A DNA stretch of 64,000 nt. It comes from Lepeophtheirus salmonis. Lineage: Eukaryota; Arthropoda; Copepoda; Siphonostomatoida; Caligidae. The DNA lies in contig NC_052139.2 in the NCBI RefSeq assembly GCF_016086655.4, positions 23,254,002 to 23,318,001 on the forward strand, in the 5' to 3' direction. Every line of letters begins with the position of its first letter. Within the stretch, counting starts at the first letter, position 1. Made by a program: the position numbers and the translations under genes. Below, piece after piece: positions 24,790 through 36,289 of this stretch. The notes beneath the pieces were generated by a model, which was not told the DNA's origin, did not search any database, and saw nothing but the letters and a program-made list of their open reading frames with translations.

Positions 24790-25155
24790 ATAAACCAAGT
24801 ATAGCGATTAGAAAATGACAAATGGTTCTTGCCTGTCCTCTGTTTTCTTTATTGCTCATTATTAAATAAGTCGTGGGGATGTTAACATCTACATCTAAAA
24901 GAAGAATTCTCGACAATCTTTGGTGTAAACTGATTTTAAATTGCATAATAAAAGGAATATAAAAATATTTAGATATAATTATAATATTGTCCCTCCATTT
25001 ATGTTATTTGCAATGTATGAGGCTCTCTTCTTTATTACAAAAATTCATTTTCCTCCTCCAAAATCATAAATCAAGCAGTTGATATCAACAAAGGTCTTAA
25101 TTCAGGTGTACCATGTATCTCCCTCCTGCCTTCTCCTCGTGCTCTTACAAACACC
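24790..25155 (+). repeat. Repeat family A, copy 3 (near full length)
   Basis: It runs from the 5' signature (gtatagcgattagaaaatga, cctgtcctctgttttc) to the 3' signature (gcagttgatatcaacaaagg, cttaattcaggtgtacc). Confidence 0.65.
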
Positions 25156-26690
25156 CATCTCTACTTATGATATTACTGAATTAAGACATCAACTGTCTAT
25201 TTGTTTCCTTTTCAGAGGATAGCATTTATTACTGCCAGAAGGAAGAAAGCATTCAGCATTTAAAAAATAATAACATTGTAGGGAAAATATATTAATTACG
25301 AGTATATTTACATACATTGATATCAATTTTATTATGGATTTTGAAAACAATTTACCCCTAAGATGGTTGATAATTCATAATTCAAATCAAGATGTTAGCA
25401 GCACGATGGTCAATTAAAGAATGAAAAAAAAAAACATATCAATTGTTTTTTTCCTTTTCTAATCACTAAGGTGTGTTTTTTTCTCTACAAAAATCCTAGC
25501 AATGAAATAACTTGGCCGAATATGGAGGTCAAATGTCTCAATGGATCATATTAAATAGCCAATTATTGATAGTTTTCTCTTTTGAGAAGGGATGCTCCGA
25601 TGACCTCCGTTCTCCTACGTCTCTGCTCCAACGGCATAGAAGCTGCTGATAGTCTTATATAATATCCAATAAGTACATCGAGCTTTTTATCCACCCAGTC
25701 ACAGCTTCGACTGACAAAAGGGCAAGGAATAATTTGAAAAGCCATATGGTACCTAGCCTTCTGTTTTTTTTATTGTTGACAACTGTTTATTATTTAGATA
25801 TTATCATAGATAAATAAATATTGTTGTATCTATGGATATATTGTACAATATATGTACACAAGGCCTTGATTTACATAAATTAATATTAATATGTAATCTT
25901 ATGATACACCCTGTTTGAGCTCATAATACGTAGAGTCAGCGCCTTTAAGAGTCAACTCATGAAAATTAATGAAAAGAGCCTAAAGAAAAATTCACGGTAT
26001 CTTTCTTTATTTCAAAAAGCTCGAGAGGAATATCACTAGCTCTAAACCTCGAAGGTCAAAAGGGAATGAAAAATTTAGAAAGACAAAAACAACAAAACAA
26101 TTAGTATCTAGTCTCCTGTGTTTTTCTTGTTACCAACTCTTAACGATTATTTTAGATCAATGGTTCCCAAACCTGTGGGTTGCCTGACAATGTGAGTATG
26201 TTAACCTGATTCCTTCTAAAAAGTTGTTGTAGGAATGCCCTTGTTATTTATTGTTGTATTATAGGAGTCAACTAAATCGAAATTTACTTTGTAAAATTTC
26301 AGAATGTCAATGATGAATAGAGAGACAAGTATTAAGAAAATAAAAGGTAGGGAGAAATTTTTAATGTATGGATTTACTTTTATAGTAGATACATGCATTG
26401 ACAAACTACAACGTATCATTTGCAAAGAAATCGGGATCGATATGGATTTTTGGAGGCAGATATCAAAATCAATTTTTGGGCAAAAAAAGAAAAATAGCAA
26501 ACAAATAAATCGGTCCAATTTTTATGCGAGCTAGAACATTCAGCTGTAAAAATCACACAAAAATGCCAAGGTATAATTTTAATATTAAAACCATAACGTA
26601 ATCAAAACCATTTGCCAAGATATTGAGGAAATATTTCCTAGAGTGATTCAATTGTGGATAAATTGTCAAATGTCTTTTATGGAGTAGAGT
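25156..26690. other. Intergenic stretch without recognised gene
   Basis: A 60-codon frame at 25563-25745 (minus) and overlapping frames at 26216-26534 on both strands have no recognisable motif. The 25563-25745 block is less AT-rich than its surroundings and could be a coding relic. Confidence 0.35.
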
Positions 26691-26699
26691 TGACAATTT

Positions 26700-27060
26700 T
26701 TGTAGGGGAAAAATTAAGTTTAGATATTAAAGAAAGAAAAAAAAACGGTTAGGGAGAGTGCTCTTTTCTTTTTTGTTTGTTATTCAATTCGTCGTCGTGG
26801 TGGTTAATTTTCTCTATGAAGTGAGCCTTCTAGCCTATCTTGGTGTTAAGGATTTTAAAAATCCATTATTAAAATGCTAAATATGAATTTAAATATAATT
26901 ATGATATTTTCCCTACACTATTGCGAATTTTTAATGTTGAAGGTTCTTCTTTTCATAGCAGTAATTCATTTTCTCTATCCAAAATCATTTAACAGGCAGT
27001 TGATATGAACAAGGATTTTAACATAGTATTATCATATTTCTCACTCTCACCATCTCATTG
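26700..27060 (+). repeat. Repeat family A, copy 4 (near full length)
   Basis: It starts at ggttagggagagtgctctt, passes tggtggttaattttctctat, and ends at the caggcagttgatatgaacaa block and catttctcactctcacc. Confidence 0.65.
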
Positions 27061-27264
27061 GCAATGTCTGGGATATTAAGTCTCAAGATAATGCAAATGA
27101 CAATTCCTACTACAAGGAGCTTCCTTCCACTTCTTTTATTTATGTAGAGTATTTGCTTTACTACAAGCATATATACTGCACGCATATGCAACTACTTTAT
27201 GTTTGTTTGATTGGCTCATCCCCACTTCATCATTAAATCATCATGTTTTTCATAAAAAGCGTTT

Positions 27265-27630
27265 TCACTGTCGTTATAAATTGTATCATAATTGTAGGAG
27301 ATGTCATCGTTGTGGCTCAAAGTTGATATTTTTACTATATGAAATAGACACATTTCAAATTTTTTATTTTGATTACAGTTTAAACTTTCAACTTCGTTAA
27401 GAATATAATAAGACTTCACAATTTCATTGAATGCTACTTGATGCCAATCATAAATAGTGATATTTGAAGTAAGTCAAAGAAATATGTATTCAAAATTGAT
27501 CAATTGGGGACGAGAGAAGTAGGGGGGTAATTATAAAAAAATGTGTTATTCTGTTCATTATAATAGTCAACTGATTGTCTACAATATGGAAATAATATTG
27601 TGTAACGATGTAATAGCATATTACACTATG
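27265..27630 (+). repeat. Repeat family H, copy 2
   Basis: It aligns with 1830-2280 in the same orientation, from the ggagatgtcatcgttgtggc block to gtaacgatgtaatagcatat. Repeat G does not follow it here, so H and G are separate families. Confidence 0.6.
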
Positions 27631-28370
27631 CAAAAAAAATGAAGGACTTGGAGTTCTAGCAGGCTGAACCCCACATTTATTATCAATATAGCCGTAGAAA
27701 ACGAAAATGTCAAAGAAAGAACAACTTTCAACCTTTAAAGATTTGTCCTTTAATTACAATAATATTCAAGGGAAAAAAGTGAATTGTGTGTTCAGGCTTT
27801 AAATAATAATATATACTAATATAATTAATAATTTAGATGTATGGGGATCAATAAAAGTTTATAGATGTTTCATATTCAAATAATTGATGAGAGATAGATA
27901 ATAACTAGTAAGGGATTCAATTTTTTAACTCTATACTTTTGTCAGGGAAGTGATTTTTAGTTAGTTCTCTTTTTTTGTGTGACATTTATATATATATATA
28001 TATATTATTTACATTTAGTGATTAATAAATTGTGTTAATTTTTACTTTGCACTATTATGCTATTTATAAAATTTTAATAGCCTTATCTTAACCTATTACT
28101 TTTGCTCACAATGAGCATTTTTATATTTTATTAATGCGAACTATACCTAAGTCCACCGTTATAGAATAATAATAAATAAAAACATTCTGATTTACATAAT
28201 GGAGATGATGACTTTACAAAATTATTCATATCACAATCATTAATGACTCCGGTCTTCTCATTGCTCCATTATTAAGCATATTTTAATATTTGTAACAGTC
28301 ATTATTTTCAAAATAAACAAGGACTTATGAGTTTACGTATCTCAATCTTCAAAAAATTATATTTACAGGG
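27631..28370. other. Intergenic stretch without recognised gene
   Basis: A TA microsatellite lies near 27987-28005. Nothing else is recognised. Confidence 0.45.
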
Positions 28371-28376
28371 TCTTAC

Positions 28377-28652
28377 AAGGAAATCAAACGTTTCAGATTT
28401 CTGGATTTTCTGGTATATAGATTTTCTGGTATATAGAATGAGGAAATTGCGCAATGCTTTTTTTAATGAAATATATGCTAGCCAAAACACGGCCATGAAG
28501 TCAACACTAGAAGATTTCAAACCTATTACACTTTCAGTGGCTTTGATAATTTCGGGGAGCAATGATATTGTCTCAAAGATGGCGTGCATTGATAGGAAAA
28601 GGGTTGCAGAGTAGAGAAAGGTCATGGTGGGGAAAAAGACTCTGAATTGGCT
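28377..28652 (-). CDS. Isolated exon-like block with two hydrophobic stretches, possibly receptor-like
   Basis: The block opens right behind an in-frame TAG that serves as splice acceptor (ccttag) and closes at a consensus donor (gtaaga). It is 92 codons, phase 0 at both ends. Two hydrophobic helices (MTFLYSATLFLSMHAIFETI and DFMAVFWLAYISL) are separated by an acidic loop, and a basic segment follows. This layout recalls the first helices of arthropod chemoreceptors (7tm_6/7tm_7), but no signature residue proves it. A perfect 16-base tandem duplication (28405-28436) shifts the frame near the end. Without it the frame would read TRKSRNLKRLIS, so the exon may be damaged. No partner exons were found. 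Confidence 0.35.
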
Positions 28653-28689
28653 CTAAGGTTACTGCTACAACTGGGTGTCTAGTCAAATT

Positions 28690-29420
28690 TTTCTAAATAG
28701 CTCCCCGACCTGAAACTGACGCATCATTTTGTGTCAAGCTAACTTGAGTCAAAAGGTTAACAAAGGTTTTGGCAGCACCAATTTCCTTTTTTTTCTAAAC
28801 TTTTTCTTGCCATTGTATAAATAGACCTATCCGAATATAAGAAATAGTCGTCCTTATCTCAGACACCATTTTTTTTACGACATAAAATACTTTGCATAGA
28901 AGAAACACAAGGAAAAAATCCGCATAAAGTCTAATTTTTATTAATTCCTTTTATATTAAATATATTTATAGGAATTCATGAGTATGAATAATTGTTATAG
29001 GTACAAATCCTATGCCAACATTTGTTCAGTATGTTTCTTTTGAAATTCATTTATGATATGTAAAAACCAGAATCTAATCAAACCTCGAAATGACAAGTTT
29101 AACAATGACTTATTTACAAAAATATCAACACAGTATGATTTTAAATATACTTCGGATAATGCTTAGTAATTTTGCTTCATACCATTTTGCCACAAGACTT
29201 TTACCTTAAAGCCATTTTGGCTCAAGGATATTGCACCTTAATATATAAATGAATATAATTTATATGTTATTATTATTTATTTTTGGTTGAAATCAAAATA
29301 TGCAATATTTATTACTATAAAATGTATTCAATGTTTGTTTTATGTTGTAATAATGATGCTCTTTTCTAACATTATACTCGTTCGTATATCCATGAGTCTT
29401 TGCTATTATAAATAATCTAT
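28690..29420. other. Intergenic stretch without recognised gene
   Basis: Nothing recognised. Short blocks near 29185-29235 and 29745-29815 share ccattttgg/caaagt-like words but no clear alignment. Confidence 0.4.
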
Positions 29421-29429
29421 TATTTATTG

Positions 29430-29660
29430 TAATAATTACTAACGGAGTACTGATTACAACTTCTTCCGTTCGAATCATGCCTTGTTTGTTTATTTTTTTC
29501 TTATTATCCTAATTTTATAACCTATTTTGTCTCTGGTTCGAATTCATTAAATAGTGATTTTTTTGCTGTATGCATTTAAATTAGGGACATGACCCATCAG
29601 TTTTCCAATAGGAAACAGCCATTTAATAAATTTTTTAGTAATAAACATAACAAATTTCGA
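29430..29660 (-). repeat. Repeat family B, copy 2
   Basis: Its reverse complement aligns with 4680-4935, including attcgaacggaagaagt, ttaatgaattcgaacca and aatggctgtttcctattgg versus aatggttgttttctgttgg. Confidence 0.65.
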
Positions 29661-30490
29661 TTAAATAATTTCAGGCTAATATGAATTTTAACTAAAAATT
29701 AGCAAATAAATCCCATTTATATATATAATAAGGCGAAATATTCTTGAGGCAAAGTTGTATAAAGCAAAATGTCCTAAAGGAAGTCTAAGGAAATATTACC
29801 AAGCCATTTTGGATAAAAGAAAAAATTTGGGCATAGTCAACTTTTCATCCGTATCCACTGTGTACACAAAATGTGTTTTCTAAAAAAGTTCATCAATAAT
29901 TGTCTTGATGACCTTAAATAAAGATATTGAGAAATGCCTTTTCTAAAAAATGTCATAAAAATGTTTAAAAAGAAATCATAAACCCCAATATTTGTTGCAA
30001 AATTAATTGGTCCCTCATCCAAAAATTCGCATAGGGGTTCAGTAATACATGAAAAAATGGAGAATCAGTGGTCAACATGAAATTTTTGTATATATCTCAA
30101 ATGTAAATTTGATTATAAGGTATATTAATAAAATCAAGAATCCTGACGGGGTTCTGAAATCCAGGGGCGTTTCTTGTTTTCAACATTTATTTTTTTTTTG
30201 GGGCGGGGGGAGAGGCTTGGATCCAAAAGCTATCAACACAGTTATATAATTATTTACATAAGTAAAAAAGAGATAGTGGGGCCACTTTTGAAACAAGTAG
30301 TGATTCCCTATTTTTACATAGTCGTATCAGCCCTACACATGGATAGGTGCCCAGATTTACCATAGCTTATAAAGAAGCCTCAAATATTTAATACAAAATT
30401 AAGCACTTCCCCGTCCAAAAAAATATGCCTATGGTCTGTCCAATGAAGAAAAAATTGATAATCACAGGTCTACCTAATATTTTTGTCGGG
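29661..30490. other. Intergenic stretch without recognised gene
   Basis: A G-rich run lies at about 30196-30212. Short reading frames on both strands show no recognisable motif. Confidence 0.4.
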
Positions 30491-30494
30491 TACT

Positions 30495-31010
30495 CTGTGA
30501 AGTTTGCTCGTACGTCATATTTTTTTCTTTCTATCTCAAAATTGGAGATAGCGACAACGTAAAGATGAAATTCAATGATTGAAATCTTTTAATAATAAAG
30601 AAATAACTTTGCTAAATGAAGCGACGTGAAAACAATATCATTGGATTAGGAGGAGAAGGACTAGGAGTCGATCCGTGGACCGAGGATGAGGCAGGAGAAG
30701 ATCACATCTCATTATTTAAAGTACTAGGATGTGATCTCCTCCGTCCTGTTTTCTCAGTCAATGGAGCGCCTCCGAGCACCCCTTTCCCTCCCCTCCCCCG
30801 GGTACTCCATAAGAAAAAACCCCATAACCTTCTGAACATAATGAGATCTTCCATCTACTTTCATGATCCTCCAAAGCGCTAATTGTCCAAATATAAAAGG
30901 CCAGATCCTTCTCCTCGTAATTCAATGGTATTATTATATTCTTCGCTGTACAAAGTTATTTCCTTAGTCATTAAATTAAAACTTTCTGTTGTAACTGTCT
31001 TCAATAAGGG
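30495..31010. repeat. Fold-back element built of two inverted repeat J ends
   Basis: The left arm (30500-30610, minus) and right arm (30810-31010, plus) both match repeat J at 11570-11830. The centre has gaagatcacatct facing aggatgtgatctcctc. The 88-codon frame at 30616-30882 lies within this palindromic region and is not conserved in the other copies. Confidence 0.55.
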
Positions 31011-31019
31011 ATGGACCCT

Positions 31020-31425
31020 TATTATAAAAATAAGTATAGTAATATATTAAAATTCCTTCTATATAAATACATATATTAGGGGTGAAAACAAGTTCTTCTT
31101 AGGTGCATAATAAAATAAAGTATGATGGTACTTACTCCACTCAATCCTTGAAATAGTATTAATTCTAAATCACTCGCCTCTGCCTAACCAAATATAATTT
31201 AATACTAACACCGAGTATCTAAAGTAATAATTAAAGCCGATGAATATCTGTCTTCTTTCTACATGGAGTATACATATACATATTGTATATACTTTATCAA
31301 CACGTTGCCTCTGCTCTCTTTCTCCTCCTAGAAGACCTCCCCACTCTTTATTTTCTTTTTTCTTTTCCAAGTTCAAGACTTGTGGCAAACGTACTATTTT
31401 CTTTAATATGTGCCACGTCAATATA
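31020..31425. other. Unassigned stretch
   Basis: Overlapping short frames occur on both strands (31170-31437) without recognisable domains. Nothing else is seen. Confidence 0.35.
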
Positions 31426-31429
31426 AAAG

Positions 31430-31870
31430 AAAGCTAGAAGAATTTTTCTCAAAATTGAGTTGAGTATTTACATTTGTATTCTAAAACGAATTATCCTCAA
31501 ATTCTAACCACAAATTATTCTTAATAAGAATTTGAGGAGGGCCCCAAATTGCATTTAAAGTAGTCTAAATGCGCGTCACCATAATAAAAGAGAGTCTCTG
31601 AAATAATAAGCCCCTGAAATCACATAAATCTTATCAACTATAACTAAAACTCTTCGGGCTCTTAACTTATTTATCCTTTTACATATACTATTCTAGGCAT
31701 ATGGTCTGTTGGTACAAAATCAAGCTAGAATGATTTTTCTCATTTGGAAATTTGACTTTGGATTACTGTTGAATTCTTTGGTGAATTATCGTCGTTTTAT
31801 ATCAACAAATTAACCATTTGTAGGTGTCAAAAATTGCATTTAAAATAGTCAAAAGTGATTCTCACAATAC
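31430..31870 (+). repeat. Repeat family I, two diverged sub-copies
   Basis: Two blocks share aatttttctca... , (a)ggtgtcaaaaattgcattt/ccccaaattgcatttaaag and aaaatagtc. A further copy at 33600-33860 shares gttgaattctttgg.aaatta and aactaaaactc. Confidence 0.45.
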
Positions 31871-31876
31871 CAAGGT

Positions 31877-33553
31877 GTCCATTAAAGTCATAACACTTTG
31901 AATTTTAAACTTCAACAAGATATACAGGGTTCGGAAGGAAAACGTGGACTTTTAATAAATGTGAATTATGTAATTAAAATAGAGGGTTTTGTGATTTCCC
32001 CCCGCATATTCCGAATCTCCTGCCCTTTCTGCCTAAATAAGCAATAATAAACAATTCTCAAATCTTTCATTATGAGTGAGCAAAAAGGATCTCAGACCTT
32101 CTGGAAAAGATTTTCACCGTGGACCAGGTTTACAAACGTTTGAATGTCGTTGGCTTAGGGGATCACCAGATGAGGTCAAGGGAGTGTTCTGTACAAAAAT
32201 GGTCCTGGAGGTAGTGGCGTCCGAGGCAGCAAGAAAATACCTCCCATCTTTTTTAAGATGTGGGAGAAAATCGCCCAGGAGGCCTACTATAAGGTGCTGA
32301 GGTTCAACATACTGCAATGGCTCAAGGCTGCATTTCCAAAGGACAACTATGTCTGTACCCAAGATGGTACACTCTCACACAGATCGGCCAAATGCCAGAA
32401 AAGGTCTGAGGAGACAACATGGCGGATTTTTGGACCAAGGACATGTGGCTATCATGTGCGTCAGATTTGAACCCGATGGACTATACAGTGTGTGTCACTT
32501 TGGAGAGGGCACTAATATGCATCTCATCCGAGCGTCATTGTAAAGGAGTGGAACAACTTGTCCGACAAGTTCATCCTCTACAAGAATTTACGCAGACGTG
32601 TGGAGGCTGTGATTACTGCTGAGGGCAGCCATATTGAGTGAACATGTTCACAAAGGTCGTGTTACAAAGTTTTGTCAAAAAAAAATTCAAAATTATTAAT
32701 CAAAAAATAAAATTATTGACATTTATCTAAAATTAGTCATTCAGTCCACTTTTTACTTCCGAACTCTGTAATTAATTGATTATCAATATAATTTCAACAA
32801 TAAATAGATGTGTATCTGACCTCTTTTACTCATTTTTTGTAGCCACCCTTAGCACTAATGACGGCTTCCATGCGGTGGAAGGCCTGGCACTTGCTGCAGA
32901 TGTAATCCTCTGTCGTGGAGTCCCAGTGCGGACTGACAGGTGTTATAAGATAACGGTGTTTAGATAACAGATACTGGAGGCCTTTCCCTTGACATGCACT
33001 CAAACAGGAGTAATTGAAGGAGTTGGCATTTCCTTGTTAGGGGTCTAAAAGTGTCAAAAAAAGAGTTCCAAAGACTCATTCAATCTTGTAATGGAGGAAA
33101 TGAGTTTCTTTCAATGCTGGTGTCAAAAGTGGCCTCTCCACCCTATAAAGGCTCTCTCCAAACACTTATATTGATAGCTCTCTGGACAGTCTATCGTGAA
33201 ATCCCAAGATCTCTTGCACGGCCCCTCAAGAACTTGAAAGGATTGGCTTCGGCTGTTTTCTTAATTCCTTCAGATCCAGTTTGGCCATTTTGACAGAATA
33301 TTTCCTCTTTTCCAACGTTTCAGACTTGCTAACGGCGAGAAAGAAGTCCTGGAGATACTCAACTGCTTGGAGTACGCTATTGTAATTTTATTGATCAAGC
33401 TCAAATGTCATTTTCTCGACGTAAGATAGAGAGCACAGCTTTGTTATGATTTGTAACTAATTTTTTATGTTTTAATATATCAGATTTAAATTAATTTGAA
33501 TCACTCAACCTTCATTAATTATTGAATAAGTAAGTGTTCAGATTTCAATGGAC
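31877..33553 (-). mobile_element. Deleted mariner element (family C), interrupted by another mariner
   Basis: Read on the minus strand from 33553. A terminal repeat (gtccattgaaatctgaacac) is matched at the other end by gtccattaaagtcataacac (31877-31896). Inside are helix-turn-helix-like residues (MAKLDLKELRKQPKPILSS, VERPLLTPALKE) and, after a deletion, the C-terminal tail EAVISAKGGYKK with stop at about 32840. Stops and frameshifts abound. A second mariner (31925-32768) sits inside its 3' end. Solo ends of the same family are at 22480-22725 and 52545-52825. Confidence 0.65.
31925..32768 (+). mobile_element. Non-autonomous mariner (844 bp) with both terminal repeats, nested
   Basis: TA flanks both sides (31923-31924 and 32769-32770). 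The ends are inverted: cagggttcggaaggaaaacg at the left, and agtggactt-side cttccgaactctg at the right. The interior encodes broken transposase pieces: MSEQK..., ISDLLEKIFTVDQVYKRLNV, AYYKVLRFNILQWLKAAFPK, TQDG, SDLNPMDY and RRRVEAVITAEGSHIE before the stop. Mariner transposases are about 340-350 residues, so this copy has internal deletions and several frameshifts. The Asp of TQDG and the last Asp of DLNPMDY would be catalytic positions two and three. Confidence 0.85.
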
Positions 33554-33599
33554 CATCCGGTAAAAAATATGTCAAGTTGACATATTTTAGGGTTGAAAG

Positions 33600-33870
33600 G
33601 ATTAACAGAAACTACTTAATCAAATAAAGATTCTCAACTTAAACTAAAACTCGTAGGTGGCTTAAGTTATTACCCTTTAAGTTAAATATAATTTTTTTGT
33701 GATGAGGTCCGTCAACAAAAATGCAACGTTTTTCTGATTTGGTAAAAAAGTTAGGATGTCAGTTGAATTCTTTGGTAAATTATCGTAAATTTTATCTAGA
33801 AAATATTATTATTAGCCCTTGGGAGGCATCGGAAAGGGCACTTAAAGTAGCCAAAATTAAAAATAAAAGT
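33600..33870 (+). repeat. Repeat family I, further copy
   Basis: It shares cagttgaattctttggtaaa, tatc..aaattttat and aactaaaactcgtaggtggc with 31615-31870. Confidence 0.45.
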
Positions 33871-33879
33871 CTAATTTTT

Positions 33880-34310
33880 ATAAGGAACTTGTATTTGTTT
33901 TAAGAAAAAAAACTCAGATTTTTTTTCGGACGCCATCTATAATATTTATTTAGTAAAGGAAATTTCGAAACTTATTATTTTTAACAAATAAATTTTACCT
34001 ATTTTTCCTTGTTAATTAAATATAAAACATTGAATTAAAAATTTTAACTCCCCTCTTAGAAAAAAAACAGCCAATGACGGAGTGACACTATCTTCACAAG
34101 AAAGTCGATGTGAAAATTGTAGGTTTTTTTGCACTATAGATTAACATCAGCCAATTTTTCTTTTTTAAATAGCTCTTCGTTATTAGAACTTCGGATCTTG
34201 TATTGGTTTTAGAAAAAAAAGAATCCCATCTTTTTTCGGACTCCTTCCATAATAATTTATGAATGGATTTCTAAATTTGCTTATTTAAGAAATAAATTTC
34301 ACTTCTTTTT
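33880..34310 (+). repeat. Two-copy direct repeat, about 315-base period
   Basis: 33885-33985 and 34195-34305 share cttgtattggttttagaaaa (with small changes), ttttttcggactcc and ataaatttcacttcttttt-like tails. Non-coding. Confidence 0.5.
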
Positions 34311-34945
34311 TTTATTTTTTTTCTTCCCTATTTGACACCTTATAAAATATTCATTATATTTTCGTCTCTAGTAGAATATTTTCAAATCTTGGTCTTATTT
34401 TCAAGAGCAGTTAAGAACCAAAGGAGGCAAGATATCATAGGTGTATGGAAATTAGTTTAATAAAATGTTATTTTTTCTGTTCATAATTAATGTCCTCTAT
34501 GACATTAATCTACATCTTGATATAAATAAAATAATAATGAGATTAGTATGGTAGATGTACTCTTATTAAGAATGAAGGATACGTTCAATAAATATATGAG
34601 TATTTAATATTCGGTTTTGACAAATTTGATGTATATTTACTACTTTTACTCGAGACCAACAGAATGTCATGACCAGAATAGTGAAAAAATAGGATGAACC
34701 CTCCCTCACAGTATTTTTTTTTTTTTTTTTTTGCAATTATAACTAAGATTGTTTATAAATGGCTGAGCGTTTTGCTGCAAAATAATACAACTGCCTGAAT
34801 GGTAATATTATCTTTATAAAAAAAATATACAGTGCTTTTCTAAAGCTGTTATTATTTAAGGGGGAAGAGTTAGTAATAAGTATTCACTAGACATCATAGA
34901 GACATCGGTATTTTTCTGCTCCATCCTAAAATGTCACTACTCGAT
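34311..34945. other. Intergenic stretch without recognised gene
   Basis: A T19 tract lies at 34714-34732. The block 34755-34810 (gcaaaataatacaactgcct) recurs near 42028-42070 and 43275-43315. Confidence 0.4.
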
Positions 34946-34946
34946 C

Positions 34947-35230
34947 ATGCTACCTGTTGAAGATAGGGTCAGCATTAAACTTCTTCCTGTCTTTTTAGAA
35001 ACCTGGACTCCTGATGAGGACTTATTCATCTTTCTGGTCATGTCATCAAATCAGGAATTTGGCGTTTTCTTGAAGGCCGACTTCAGGGGGTTGACTGAGA
35101 CGGAGGATTTACTGCGAGCTCCTGGATCGTGACTGAAGTCCTCCACGTACTTTAATTGCATGCATACATTGTAAATTATACAGCTAATTATGTGTTCTAC
35201 AAAATTGCTTATGGAAATATTTAAAAAAAA
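34947..35230 (-). mobile_element. Mariner 5'-end fragment with helix-turn-helix remnant
   Basis: The end block 35190-35225 is the inverted counterpart of 19178-19215 (gtagaacacataattagctg). Following it on the minus strand is a reading frame ARSKSSVSVNPLKSAFKKT then MTRKMNKSSSG, which looks like the linker and second helix-turn-helix of a mariner transposase. The 61-codon plus-strand frame here is its shadow. Confidence 0.5.
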
Positions 35231-35569
35231 AAAGACTCTTAACCTCTCAAAATTTGCATAATAAAGATGAGTAAATAATAACGGTTGGCCTGGTACAAGG
35301 TATAATGATGTGGGAATTTTGTAGGAGAGAGATAATTAGAACCTGCAATGTTTGATTATGTTATTTTTTTTACATGATCCTTCCTCCTTCGTTTATTTCT
35401 AATATCATTTGTACAAATAAAATGATAACCTCAATAAATAAAAAATAATCTTATAATTTAACTTGTCTATAAATGAAAACTATCACAAGAAATCAGAGCA
35501 TGTAAACAAGTTATTGAAATAATTTGAATATATTTATATGTATTGAAAAAAAAAATCAAAAATTCAATG
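35231..35569. other. Short AT-rich spacer
   Basis: Nothing recognised. Confidence 0.5.
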
Positions 35570-35830
35570 TAGTAATTGCTGGACGTACTAGAGACGAAGG
35601 TGAAGTCCTGGATTTATTTGGTTGTCAATGAAAGTCCTGACTCCGTTCCCTGGCATACATCGAAAGGAGTCTCAAATGACTCCGTGATAATTTCGACGAT
35701 TAAGAGTCGTTTGAAAAGTCCACGAGGTTCTTTTTTTAAACTAACTTTGATTCCCAAAAAAAAAGCATTTTTGAAATCAGGAATTTTTAAAGTTCAAAGA
35801 GTAAAGTACAAAAATATGCTCCTTAGATAG
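35570..35830 (+). pseudogene. Mariner transposase fragment (central part)
   Basis: It reads LDVLETKVKSWIYLVV and PWHTSKGVSND, matching the mariner block VL.TKVK.WID...RPY...D.APCHTSKK. It is about 40 codons of homology with the catalytic Asp lost; the rest of the frame is unrelated. It is the inverted relative of 36275-36155. Confidence 0.65.
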
Positions 35831-35949
35831 TTTTATGATTTACGTTGGTATTGTCGAGCTACGTGAAAATTAACCTAAGTGTCTATATGATAAAATTTTT
35901 GTTGTACTATTCAGAAATTGAGTATCGAATTAGTTTCTTAGCTACAACC

Positions 35950-36280
35950 TCTTTGTGGAGCCAAACGTGGGAGTAGGCCTTTGCCTCTCGGCCCTTTACA
36001 AATCCTGGAATTCCCTCTTGATTAGACAAATAGGTTCGTCTTATGTGTTAAAGAGATTTGTTTGGTTTGTCGTTCGATCGTGCCCCACATAAGAAAATTC
36101 ATAAGATTCATATTCAGCGAGTTTGGAGGTCAAAAATCAGGCTAGGTTAAGTCGCCAAAATTATTGTGGAACCATTTGAGACTTCTTTTGACACGTGGCA
36201 GGGAACAAAGTAAGGCCGCCCGTTGGGAACCATGTCAATCCTTGACTTCACATTTGTCGCTAGCACGTCCAGCAATTACT
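35950..36280 (-). pseudogene. Mariner transposase fragment (central to C-terminal)
   Basis: On the minus strand: LDVLATNVKSRIDMVPNGRP, then CHVSKEVSN, NNFGDLT, PPNSLNMNLMNF and MWGTIERQTKQIS. This is the mariner order from the second catalytic Asp region to the PPNSPDLNP.D block. The frame is broken several times. It faces the plus-strand fragment at 35570, so two copies lie in opposite orientation. A relative is at 56130-56480. Confidence 0.7.
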
Positions 36281-36289
36281 ACGTTGGAT

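Noticed and set aside
28327..28614. 95-codon plus-strand reading frame
   Set aside because: The minus strand has splice signals at both ends and two membrane helices; the plus frame has neither.
29525..29545. ggttcgaattc motif resembling a tRNA T-loop
   Set aside because: No cloverleaf can be formed around it, and it is part of repeat B.
30616..30882. 88-codon reading frame with a GGEGLG start
   Set aside because: It spans the centre of the fold-back of repeat J, and the palindrome explains its composition.
35576..35830. Possible independent gene of 84 codons
   Set aside because: Only the first 40 codons resemble a protein, and they are a mariner transposase piece; the remainder is AT-rich noise.
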